A stretch of DNA of 5,440 bases from JAHFLF01 sp964560145 (GTDB lineage Bacteria; Patescibacteriota; Minisyncoccia; UBA6257; 1-14-0-10-44-23). The notes below the pieces were generated by a model, which had not been told where the DNA came from, ran no database searches, and worked only from the letters and a program-made list of their open reading frames with translations. Every line of letters begins with the position of its first letter. The first letter of the stretch is position 1. The DNA is taken from assembly GCA_964560145.1 (NCBI GenBank), contig CAZLKS010000046.1, forward strand, positions 1 to 5,440, given 5' to 3'. Made by a program: the position numbers and the translations under genes. Shown in pieces: positions 1 to 5,440 of the stretch.

Positions 1-1941
1 GGTGTGCTTTCATGGGCGACTCCTTCTTCTGGTGGCTCAGGCTCTGTATCGACTTCCTCTGCTATCACTGCAAACTACTTCCCATTCTGGTCTGCATCAA
101 CGGGAACTTTGAGTGGTACTTCGACTATTGCCCGCGATTCATCCGGAAACATCGGTATTGGAACAGCGATACCAAGTTCAACTCTGCACGTAGTTGGCAC
201 CTTCCAGGTAACTGCGACCTCGACCTTCTCGGGTGGAACTACGATTATCGACGACCTGCAGGTTGGTGCTTCGATGTTTGAAACAAACGCTGGTCAGGTT
301 TCATGGATGGATATGCCGGTTACGAGCAGTTCGACGCTTGGTACTGTGCACAGTTACACCGCTCAGATGGACGGTAATCCGATTTTGACTATCTATGGCG
401 TATCAACCGGTGGCGGTGCTGCTTATAACCTTGGACTCGGTGTTGGTACGACAACGCCTGCGTACATGCTGCATGTTGTAGCAACGAGCAGCGCTGTCGC
501 TGCCTTCGAGCGAAGTACTGACGACGGTACCTTAATTTCGCTCCGTCAAGGTGGCACCGAAGAAGGAACCATCAGCGTTTCTGGTACAACGATTTCTTAC
601 AACGCATTTACCGGTTCTCACTACGGCATCAAGAGTGATAAGAACGAAGTAATGCATAAGGGTGACGTGATTGTTCTTACCGGAAACAATCAGTATCTAA
701 ACGATAATACTGACTCGGAAATCCTATATGGTATCACGAAGTCAACTACTGCCAACGATGCTCGAGTGCTCGGCTCGTATCTCGCACTACAGGAGCCAAA
801 CAAGGAAGCAGATAACTCGAATCCGGAATTGGTCATGGCTGTCGGTAACGGTGATGTTTGGGTAGCTGATAATGGGCAGGATATTTCAGTCGGCGACTAC
901 TTGATTACCTCTGATGTTGCTGGTCACGCTATGAAAGACTTGCGCACTGATGCAATCAGCTACGTGTTCGCTCGTGCCTCTGAGAATATCAAATGGAGCA
1001 ATGTTACTGATATGATTAATGGAGTTAAACACAAAAAGATTGCGGTGTTCTTTGAGTCCTTTGCTCGTGATAACGCGGCCGCAAATGCACTCGCACTGCA
1101 AAACCCAGGCGATCCAAACGCTGCACCGGCGGGTGCGCTCATTACTGTTGATTCACTGGCTATTAACGGTGCATTCGTTGTAAAGGGCACAGTGACCTTT
1201 AACAAAGATACGGCTGGACGTGCGAAGATTTTAGCTGGCGCTCAGGAGGTTCGAGTGACCTTTGCGCAGGAGTATGCAAATCAGCCAATTGTTAACGTAA
1301 CCCCGATGGGCAATGTGGCGCTTGACGTAAACTTCAAGTATACATTAATCAACGTTGATACGACTGGTTTCACAGTGGCCTTGAATAATCCGGCCTATGA
1401 GGCGGTAACCTTCAACTGGATGGCGTTTGCTTCAGCCGACGACGCTCAAATCTTTGTGAGTGACGGCACTCAGAGCCTGGTAAACGTGGCGGTAGTGGAA
1501 GTCGCCCCGGCACCAGAGATTGTCATTCCGGACCCAGTTGTTGTCGCACCCGAATTAACCCCGACCCCGATTAGCGAATCAACCAATCAACCGGTTAACT
1601 TACCAGCTTCTGATTCTTCAGGTGCCGCCTCAGCAGTAGACGCGATTGTTCCGGTTGATGGTTCGGCGGGCTCACCACAAACCCAGCCCGAATCCACTCC
1701 AGCTTCTTCCCCAACTTCCATTGAAAATAGCGACCAGGGCGGTAGCGCCTCTGTCGGTAACACGGGTGAGGCCGTGACACCGGCGAGCGGCAGTACTGTT
1801 TCTGGTGCGGCTGTAGAAATAACGGGTGCCAGCGATGGCTCCGGAAGCACACCCCCCGCTGAGGGAGGCGTTTCTGGCACCCCGACCACGGGCGACATTA
1901 CGCCAGTTGTCATTGAGGCCGCGCCCGTAGTGAATCCATAA
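1..1941 (+). CDS. C-terminal part of a large fibre-like surface protein (5' truncated by window)
   Basis: The frame is open from the first base and ends at TAA 1939-1941. The GTG at 4 sits inside a typical internal stretch (GVLSWATPSSGG), there is no start signal, and no signal peptide follows, so the true start is upstream. Residues are numbered from that GTG. Residues 1-115 and 115-170 each carry a GIGT..P..LHV motif (49-65 and 142-160), common in long fibre proteins. Residues 190-355 begin SYNAFTGSHYG and continue with a GDV segment, VLGSYLAL, VGNGDVWV, GDYLITSD.AGHAMK and VFARA. From memory this order resembles a C-terminal domain of phage tail fibres and Patescibacterial surface proteins. 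Residues 388-478 form a beta-rich, H-type-lectin-like module (GTVTF, VRVTFAQEYANQPIV, TTGFTVAL, FNWMAF). Residues 497-645 are a disordered acidic tail with no LPXTG motif or membrane segment. Likely role: exported adhesin or fibre. Domain homology is recalled, not searched; function is inferred. Confidence 0.8.
   Translation, partial: GVLSWATPSSGGSGSVSTSSAITANYFPFWSASTGTLSGTSTIARDSSGNIGIGTAIPSSTLHVVGTFQVTATSTFSGGTTIIDDLQVGASMFETNAGQVSWMDMPVTSSSTLGTVHSYTAQMDGNPILTIYGVSTGGGAAYNLGLGVGTTTPAYMLHVVATSSAVAAFERSTDDGTLISLRQGGTEEGTISVSGTTISYNAFTGSHYGIKSDKNEVMHKGDVIVLTGNNQYLNDNTDSEILYGITKSTTANDARVLGSYLALQEPNKEADNSNPELVMAVGNGDVWVADNGQDISVGDYLITSDVAGHAMKDLRTDAISYVFARASENIKWSNVTDMINGVKHKKIAVFFESFARDNAAANALALQNPGDPNAAPAGALITVDSLAINGAFVVKGTVTFNKDTAGRAKILAGAQEVRVTFAQEYANQPIVNVTPMGNVALDVNFKYTLINVDTTGFTVALNNPAYEAVTFNWMAFASADDAQIFVSDGTQSLVNVAVVEVAPAPEIVIPDPVVVAPELTPTPISESTNQPVNLPASDSSGAASAVDAIVPVDGSAGSPQTQPESTPASSPTSIENSDQGGSASVGNTGEAVTPASGSTVSGAAVEITGASDGSGSTPPAEGGVSGTPTTGDITPVVIEAAPVVNP
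148..483 (+). repeat. Two GIGT-type fibre repeats inside the first gene
   Basis: The first copy (148-198) encodes NIGIGTAIPSSTLHVVG and the second (427-483) encodes NLGLGVGTTTPAYMLHVVA. They share the pattern N-(I/L)-G-(I/L)-G...T..P...LHVV, about 93 residues apart. The second copy carries a two-residue insertion (GV) before the GTTTP. The DNA of the two copies has diverged, so these are old protein-level repeats rather than a recent tandem duplication. In phage and bacterial fibres such motifs usually occur in long series, so more copies are expected upstream of the window. Confidence 0.65.
1492..1938 (+). other. Low-complexity acidic Pro/Ser/Thr/Gly/Ala tail of the first gene
   Basis: This segment encodes residues 497-645 of the fibre-like protein. 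It consists almost only of P, S, T, G, A, V, E, D, N, Q, I and L. Reading it directly, it contains no Lys, Arg, His, Cys, Met, Phe, Tyr or Trp, and about 17 acidic residues. The last basic residue of the protein is K445 and the last aromatic is F484. It has no sorting motif, no hydrophobic anchor and no coiled coil. Such segments are typically extended or disordered and can carry O-linked sugars. A spacer, glycosylated stalk or attachment segment is possible, but none is shown by the sequence. Confidence 0.8.
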
Positions 1942-1956
1942 GAACGTGTAATGTGT

Positions 1957-1986
1957 TTGTCGTATGCAAGCTCAGTCGAGTATACT
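1957..1986 (+). promoter_or_regulatory. Candidate promoter for the signal-anchored protein gene
   Basis: TTGTCG at 1957-1962 (four of six matches to TTGACA) is followed after 18 nt by TATACT at 1981-1986 (five of six matches to TATAAT). Transcription would start near 1993, about 13 nt before the ATG at 2006. This supports 2006 rather than 1964 as the start, because an ATG at 1964 would lie upstream of the transcript. It is the best of the three promoter candidates in the window, but is judged by eye only. Confidence 0.5.
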
Positions 1987-2005
1987 AAGACAAAATCCCA
2001 TCTAT

Positions 2006-2596
2006 ATGAAAAAAATTATTCTACTTGCCGGCCTCATCTTTATCCTCATCGTTGTATACGGTGTTGCTATGGATAAAGTACAGAATCAGCCTAGTGACGA
2101 GGTGGGTAGCGGCGAGTCATCCGTTGCTCCGACCGCTGAGGAGCTTAAGGAAATTCAACAAGACAAAGCCGCGGTTGTTTCCACGACGGCAGCAGTTCGC
2201 TATCAACACCCACGACTCGGATTCTCATTTGAAAAGCCAGCCGGCTACACGGTTGGTTCTCTGAGAGGGGACGACGGCAGCGAAACGCTCATCGTTCAAC
2301 CAGCGGCAAATACTACCAAGCAGGGATTCCAGATTTTTATTAATCCGCTCGAGGCACCAATCGAAATCACTCCGCAGCTTGTACAAAAAGAACTACCAGG
2401 CACTACCGTTGTTAAACCTCTTAGTATTGAGCTCGACGGTCGAAAAGGAATGATGTTCGGAAGTAATAACGGCGCGTTTGACGGAAAAAGCTACGAGATT
2501 TGGTTTACTGATGTAAGTAATGTTTATCAAATTACGAGTTATGCCGAGTTCGGTCCTGAACTTCAAAGAATTATAGGAACGTGGAAATTCAAATAA
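2006..2596 (+). CDS. Signal-anchored exported protein of unknown function, 196 aa
   Basis: I do not recognise a named family. Starting at ATG 2006, the protein opens with MKKIILLAGLIFILIVVYGVAM: two lysines then about 18 hydrophobic residues. This looks like a signal anchor or uncleaved signal; no clear A-x-A cleavage site or lipobox Cys follows. Residues 27-60 are a polar linker with a short charged helix (EELKEIQQDK). Residues 65-196 form a compact alpha/beta domain beginning YQHPRLGFSFEKPAGY and ending ELQRIIGTWKFK. That outline (GFSFEYP-like start, GTWKF-like end) recurs in small membrane-tethered hypothetical proteins of Patescibacteria and loosely recalls PsbP/Mog1-type folds; this is recalled, not computed. 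No cysteine or catalytic motif is visible. An in-frame ATG at 1964 would add 14 polar residues before the membrane segment, has no ribosome binding site and lies before the likely promoter -10, so 2006 is preferred. It sits between two surface-protein genes, so a role in the envelope is plausible. Confidence 0.8.
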   Translation: MKKIILLAGLIFILIVVYGVAMDKVQNQPSDEVGSGESSVAPTAEELKEIQQDKAAVVSTTAAVRYQHPRLGFSFEKPAGYTVGSLRGDDGSETLIVQPAANTTKQGFQIFINPLEAPIEITPQLVQKELPGTTVVKPLSIELDGRKGMMFGSNNGAFDGKSYEIWFTDVSNVYQITSYAEFGPELQRIIGTWKFK

Positions 2597-2618
2597 GTAT
2601 TTCCAGGTACTTTATAAC
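2588..2618 (+). promoter_or_regulatory. Candidate promoter for the triple-LamG gene
   Basis: TATAAC at 2613-2618 matches five of six bases of the -10 consensus. A weak TTCAAA at 2588-2593, with a 19-nt spacer, could be the -35; it overlaps the end of the preceding gene. Only 14 nt separate the hexamer from the ATG at 2633, so the leader would be about 8 nt. No Shine-Dalgarno is present in the CGACACACTGCACTA stretch before the ATG. The -35 assignment is weak. Confidence 0.4.
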
Positions 2619-2632
2619 GACACACTGCACTA

Positions 2633-4669
2633 ATGAAACTACGGTCAATGCCCCAATCCCTATTTCTGACGCTGCTGACTGGAATGGCGGTCTTGGCTTT
2701 CGCGCCAACTGCTTCTGCGGCAGTCATTAAATCGCCGGCCAACAACCTCGGCCTGGTTGGGTATTGGGCTTTTGAAGATGCCACAGGTACTAAAGCTACT
2801 GACTTTTCCGGAAGTGGAAACACTGGCACCATGACGAATATGGATTCGGCAACCGACTGGGTAGATGGTAGGGTAGGGCGAGCGCTGGATTTTGACGGGG
2901 TGGATGACACAGTTGCCATAGGTGGGCCGAGTAGCATTTATGGATTAACTACCGATTTGTCAGTTTTCGCATGGGTAAAAACCACTGATACCTCATGGGA
3001 GGGGTTTAGTAGTGGACGTGCCGACGGTTGTGGGTGGGGCATAGCGAGTTTTAGTAGTATTGGTGGCACTGGTCAACTGACGGCCTGTGTTGGAAGTTGG
3101 CGCACGTCCGACCATAGTAATGTAAGTGACGGGCAGTGGCATCACGCGGGGTATACGCTTAGTTCGGCGAATGCTGGGACTTTGCAATTTTACAAAGACG
3201 GTTCCGCCGACGGTTCGCCGATTACCAATGCCGGGTCTCATGCTGCTACCGGAACGAGTATCACAATAGGTTCTAACCAAGGAGGGTCCTTCCCTTTTCA
3301 GGGTCAGATTGACGAGGCGCGCATCTATAGCCGCGTATTATCGGCAACCGAAGTCGCAACACTTTATAATTCGGGTGCAACAAAAGTCAAGGCACGAGAT
3401 AACACGGGTTTGGTGGGATACTGGTCATTTGAAGATGCCACAGGCACTAAAGCAACGGATTTCTCTGGGCAAGGCAACACGGGCACATTAACGAACGGCC
3501 CAACGTGGGTGGCAGGCAAGAGAGGAAGGGGAATCAGCTTTGATGGAATCAATGATTATGTAACTGCCGGAGCTGCAGCGTCTACTAATTTGACCTCAAA
3601 CCTCAGTATTTTTGCCTGGATGAAGGCAACGTCACCAGGAAGGACTTCGATAGCAACTCAGACTAATGGATGTGGTGGCTACGGTGCACTCAACGGTTGT
3701 TTTGGTATTGCAATAGGTGGTAATACTGCCAACCGGGTGAGTGCTTATATTGCTCCAAATTGGAGACAGGGAAATACCGCTGTAAATGATGGGAAATGGC
3801 ATCATGTTGGTTACACGCTTGATTCGAGCTACAACATGCAATTCTATTTTGATGGTGTAACTGATAGTGCGTTGATTGCCAATGCAGGCGGGTTTCCTAG
3901 TTCAGGTGGGCCATTCGTGATTGGCTCTGATGCAATCGACGCTAATTACTATACGGGCTCGCTCGACGAAGTTCGTGTCTATAATCGTGCGCTGACAGCT
4001 CAGCAGGTTGCTGATCTGTATAACGCCGGAGCGACCACTGCCAACCCGACCATTAAAACAGTCAGCCGTAACGGCCTTGTCGGGTATTGGAGTTTAGATG
4101 ATGGCACATCCACTCAAGCAACTGACTTTTCGGGTAACGGCAACACCGGCACGCTAACCAACGGCCCGACGTGGGTGCAGGGCAAACGCGGAAAAGCCGT
4201 GAGCTTTGATGGCACGGATGATTATCTCGATTTAGGAACCCCATCTGCTTCGGCGTTTGGCACAGGAGATTTTACTTTGTCGCTGTGGGCGAAAACATCA
4301 ACTTCAAATTTTCTTACCCTTATGGGATCTTTTAATAATGGACCGTGGTATTTATCGGTAGGAGATGGATCGGCTCCTGGCGTTTTACAATTTTATGATG
4401 GAAATTATATAAAAAGTACGATTACTTGGAATGACGGAGCTTGGCATTTACTTACCGTTAAACGCTCATCGGGGAATTTATATCTCTATATAGATGGTGT
4501 TTCCGCAGCTTCTCCAGTCGCCTCAAGCGTTAATTATGCTGCGGCGGCTACACGAATAGGCGCCATTCCAAATGGGTACTATTTCAACGGCTCCATCGAC
4601 GAAGTTCGCATCTACAACCGCGCGCTTTCAGCAGAAGAGATTCAATTGCTATATACTATAGGTAAATAG
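2633..4669 (+). CDS. Secreted protein with three tandem LamG (concanavalin-A-like) domains, 678 aa
   Basis: A signal peptide is clear: basic start (MKLR), hydrophobic core at 9-24, and A-x-A site PTASA|AV near residue 29. Three LamG/Laminin_G_3-type domains follow at about 40-246, 259-464 and 481-674. Each runs GLVGYW(A/S)(F/L)(E/D)D, A.DFSG.GNTGT, W..G..G.(A/G)..FDG..D, a jelly-roll core with DG.WH, and finally G.(I/L)DE.R(I/V)Y.R.L.A. Start-to-start spacings are 219 and 222 residues. Known LamG domains bind sugars, proteins or Ca2+; no enzymatic site is visible. Domains 1 and 2 carry cysteine pairs (C133/C152, C347/C356); domain 3 has none. The protein ends LLYTIGK with no membrane anchor or sorting motif, so it is released or held non-covalently. 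ATG 2633 is chosen over the ATG at 2648 because it keeps the basic n-region. A surface adhesin role is inferred. Confidence 0.9.
   Translation: MKLRSMPQSLFLTLLTGMAVLAFAPTASAAVIKSPANNLGLVGYWAFEDATGTKATDFSGSGNTGTMTNMDSATDWVDGRVGRALDFDGVDDTVAIGGPSSIYGLTTDLSVFAWVKTTDTSWEGFSSGRADGCGWGIASFSSIGGTGQLTACVGSWRTSDHSNVSDGQWHHAGYTLSSANAGTLQFYKDGSADGSPITNAGSHAATGTSITIGSNQGGSFPFQGQIDEARIYSRVLSATEVATLYNSGATKVKARDNTGLVGYWSFEDATGTKATDFSGQGNTGTLTNGPTWVAGKRGRGISFDGINDYVTAGAAASTNLTSNLSIFAWMKATSPGRTSIATQTNGCGGYGALNGCFGIAIGGNTANRVSAYIAPNWRQGNTAVNDGKWHHVGYTLDSSYNMQFYFDGVTDSALIANAGGFPSSGGPFVIGSDAIDANYYTGSLDEVRVYNRALTAQQVADLYNAGATTANPTIKTVSRNGLVGYWSLDDGTSTQATDFSGNGNTGTLTNGPTWVQGKRGKAVSFDGTDDYLDLGTPSASAFGTGDFTLSLWAKTSTSNFLTLMGSFNNGPWYLSVGDGSAPGVLQFYDGNYIKSTITWNDGAWHLLTVKRSSGNLYLYIDGVSAASPVASSVNYAAAATRIGAIPNGYYFNGSIDEVRIYNRALSAEEIQLLYTIGK
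2750..3370 (+). repeat. LamG repeat 1
   Basis: Encodes residues 40-246 of the triple-LamG protein, from GLVGYWAFEDATG to VATLYN. Its opening is close to repeat 2 at DNA level: a 17-nt run at 2771-2787 recurs exactly at 3428-3444, and similarity continues beyond it. It has an extra stretch relative to the other copies around TNMDSATDWVDGR, where they have TNGPTW. It contains the cysteine pair C133/C152 in the core. Confidence 0.85.
3407..4024 (+). repeat. LamG repeat 2
   Basis: Encodes residues 259-464, from GLVGYWSFEDATG to VADLYN. It resembles repeat 1 at the start (identical FEDATGTKATDFSG) and through the DG.WHH(A/V)GYTL segment. It resembles repeat 3 in GNTGTLTNGPTWV.GKRG and in the closing LDEVRVYNRAL. 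It therefore looks intermediate between its two neighbours. It contains the cysteine pair C347/C356. Confidence 0.85.
4073..4654 (+). repeat. LamG repeat 3, with divergent A+T-rich core
   Basis: Encodes residues 481-674, from GLVGYWSLDDGTS to QLLY. Its edges match repeat 2 well, but the core (about residues 543-645) follows a different pattern: GDFTLSLWAKTS, DGAWHLLTVKRS and LYLYIDGV replace the LSIFAWMK, DGKWHHVGYTL and MQFYFDGV forms. Counting by hand, 4261-4500 is about 38% G+C (91 of 240), against about 57% (68 of 120) in 4081-4200. It has no cysteines. The core may have a different origin from the edges. Confidence 0.8.
4652..4657 (+). promoter_or_regulatory. Candidate -10 hexamer for the second LamG gene
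   Basis: TATACT lies within the last codons of the triple-LamG gene, 14 nt before the ATG at 4672. This is exactly the spacing seen before ATG 2633, and the hexamer is the same as the one before ATG 2006. No good -35 is visible at 16-19 nt upstream. Because the A+T-rich LYTIG codons could give this hexamer by chance, and the gap to the next gene is only 2 nt, co-transcription with the preceding gene is an equal alternative. Confidence 0.3.
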
Positions 4670-4671
4670 TT

Positions 4672-5440
4672 ATGCGCATTTCACGCAACATAAAACTAAT
4701 AGCTCAAGTAGGCTCTTTCGCACTACTGGGCGTATTGTTTTTGATGTGTGACGCGCAAACGGCACAGGCTTCAGTTCTTACTAAGCCAGCCAACAATTTA
4801 GGTATTGTTGCTTATTATCCGTTTAAAGAGGGCAGTGGTACGACGACCGCTGACTACTCGAGCCAAAATCTCAATGCAACTTTGACAACGGCCCCCGCGT
4901 GGACCGCTAGCGGCAAGTATGGGTACGGTCTAGACTTTACATCCGGCAGCTTTCAGTATCTAAGCGTTCCGCATAACGCGGCACTGAATTTTTCATACGC
5001 AATGACCTATGCAGCGTGGGTCAAGCCGACGCTTGGCACGCAGGTATCACTTATCTCTAAAGGTGCCTATGGTGATGCATTCCGCGTTCTGATTCAAGGA
5101 GGTACAGCTCCGGAACGCGTGTTAGCGATTCAAATCGATGGAGCAACTATTTACGGAACGACACCGATTGTGAGTGGAAGCTGGACGCACGTGGCCTTTA
5201 CCTATGACGGAGTCGTAACAAAAATCTACGTCAACGGCAGCTTAACCGACACTTCAACCTCGGCAAACGGTATCTTGGCTACAACTGCAACGACGATGTA
5301 TATCGGTCAGGGAGGTAGCGACAACATCTACTATAACGGTGTGATGGACGAGGTCTATCTTTTTCAGCGTGCATTATCTGCTGCTGAAATCGCGACACTA
5401 TACGCTCGGACTCCAACGGGTGGCCGCCAGCGGGTAATTA
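4672..5440 (+). CDS. Secreted LamG-domain protein, N-terminal part (3' truncated by window)
   Basis: The frame opens at ATG 4672, two bases after the preceding TAG, and stays open through the window end (256 complete codons). The signal peptide is MRISRNIK, a hydrophobic core at about 9-26, then TAQA|SV near residue 33. Cys26 is not a lipoprotein site, because FLMC does not fit a lipobox. Residues 34-47 (SVLTKPANNLGIVA) parallel the mature start of the upstream protein (AVIKSPANNLGLVG). One LamG domain spans about 43-244: YYPFKEGSG, ADYSSQNLNATL, W..SGKYGYGLDF, AWVKP, GSWTHVAFTYDG, IYVNGS, YNGVMDEVYLFQRALSAAEIATLY. The trailing TPTGGRQRVI looks like a linker, so more domains probably follow. 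A weak AGG at 4660-4662 is the only possible ribosome binding site. It is probably a second adhesin-like secreted protein, paralogous to its neighbour; binding target unknown. Confidence 0.85.
   Translation, partial: MRISRNIKLIAQVGSFALLGVLFLMCDAQTAQASVLTKPANNLGIVAYYPFKEGSGTTTADYSSQNLNATLTTAPAWTASGKYGYGLDFTSGSFQYLSVPHNAALNFSYAMTYAAWVKPTLGTQVSLISKGAYGDAFRVLIQGGTAPERVLAIQIDGATIYGTTPIVSGSWTHVAFTYDGVVTKIYVNGSLTDTSTSANGILATTATTMYIGQGGSDNIYYNGVMDEVYLFQRALSAAEIATLYARTPTGGRQRVI

Noticed and set aside
960..1205. Minus-strand open frame of 81 codons
   Set aside because: It lies wholly inside a well-supported coding region on the + strand, and its translation has no coherent domain pattern.
1587..1913. 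Minus-strand open frame of 108 codons
   Set aside because: It is antisense to the Pro/Ser/Gly/Ala-rich tail, where the codon bias keeps the other strand open. It has no start signal or recognisable protein features.
1..1941. Peptidase S74 (endosialidase chaperone) domain at the fibre C-terminus
   Set aside because: The usual SD.RLK.NI motif is absent; the region carries the FTGSH-type domain and a low-complexity tail instead.
1961..1985. GTAT...ATAC with inner CTC/GAG as a terminator hairpin after the first gene
   Set aside because: The stem is short and broken by an internal bulge, there is no T-run, and it overlaps the candidate promoter. No intrinsic terminator is visible in any gap.
1964..2005. 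Upstream in-frame ATG at 1964 as the start of the signal-anchored protein
   Set aside because: It adds 14 polar residues ahead of a classic MKK-plus-hydrophobic start, has no ribosome binding site, and lies upstream of the likely -10 at 1981-1986.
4735..4752. Lipoprotein signal at Cys26 of the second LamG protein
   Set aside because: The residues before Cys (F-L-M) do not fit a lipobox, and a good A-x-A signal peptidase I site follows at about residue 33.
1..5440. Alternative genetic code with TGA read as an amino acid, as in some related lineages
   Set aside because: No in-frame TGA occurs in any of the four genes, so there is no sign of recoding here, although no gene in the window ends in TGA either.

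Overview
The window reads as a piece of a Patescibacteria (Candidate Phyla Radiation, Parcubacteria-like) chromosome. This is inferred from protein style, not from a marker gene. The clues are a large GIGT..P..LHV-repeat surface protein that ends in a lectin-like sandwich, secreted proteins built from LamG domains (GLVGYWSF / SGNGNTGTLTNGPTW / FDG.DDY / IDEVRIYNRALS), a small signal-anchored protein ending in GTWKF, tight gene packing, and almost no Shine-Dalgarno sequences. The standard code fits: no in-frame TGA occurs in about 1,770 codons of the four genes, and the three visible stops are TAA, TAA and TAG.

Layout: all four genes are on the + strand and every product appears to be exported or surface exposed. 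(1) 1-1941 is the C-terminal part of a large fibre-like protein whose 5' end lies outside the window. It has two GIGT-type repeats, a domain resembling a C-terminal region of phage tail fibres, an H-type-lectin-like beta domain, and a 150-residue Pro/Ser/Thr/Gly/Ala-rich acidic tail. (2) 2006-2596 is a 196-residue membrane-anchored protein of unknown function. (3) 2633-4669 is a 678-residue secreted protein made of three tandem LamG (concanavalin-A-like) domains. (4) 4672 to the window end is a second secreted LamG protein, still open at the right edge.

The gaps are 64, 36 and 2 nt. Each contains or is preceded by a TATACT/TATAAC-type hexamer only 14-19 nt upstream of the next ATG, with no convincing Shine-Dalgarno and no intrinsic terminator. 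This suggests very short-leader transcripts, possibly with read-through.

Together the genes look like a cell-surface adhesion or recognition cluster: a fibre with lectin-like features next to LamG proteins that could bind glycans or proteins on host cells or in the matrix. That role is inferred from domain types only. No RNA genes, mobile elements, CRISPR arrays or enzymes with a recognisable active site were seen. The region is better described as an under-studied surface-protein locus than as a demonstrated new system.
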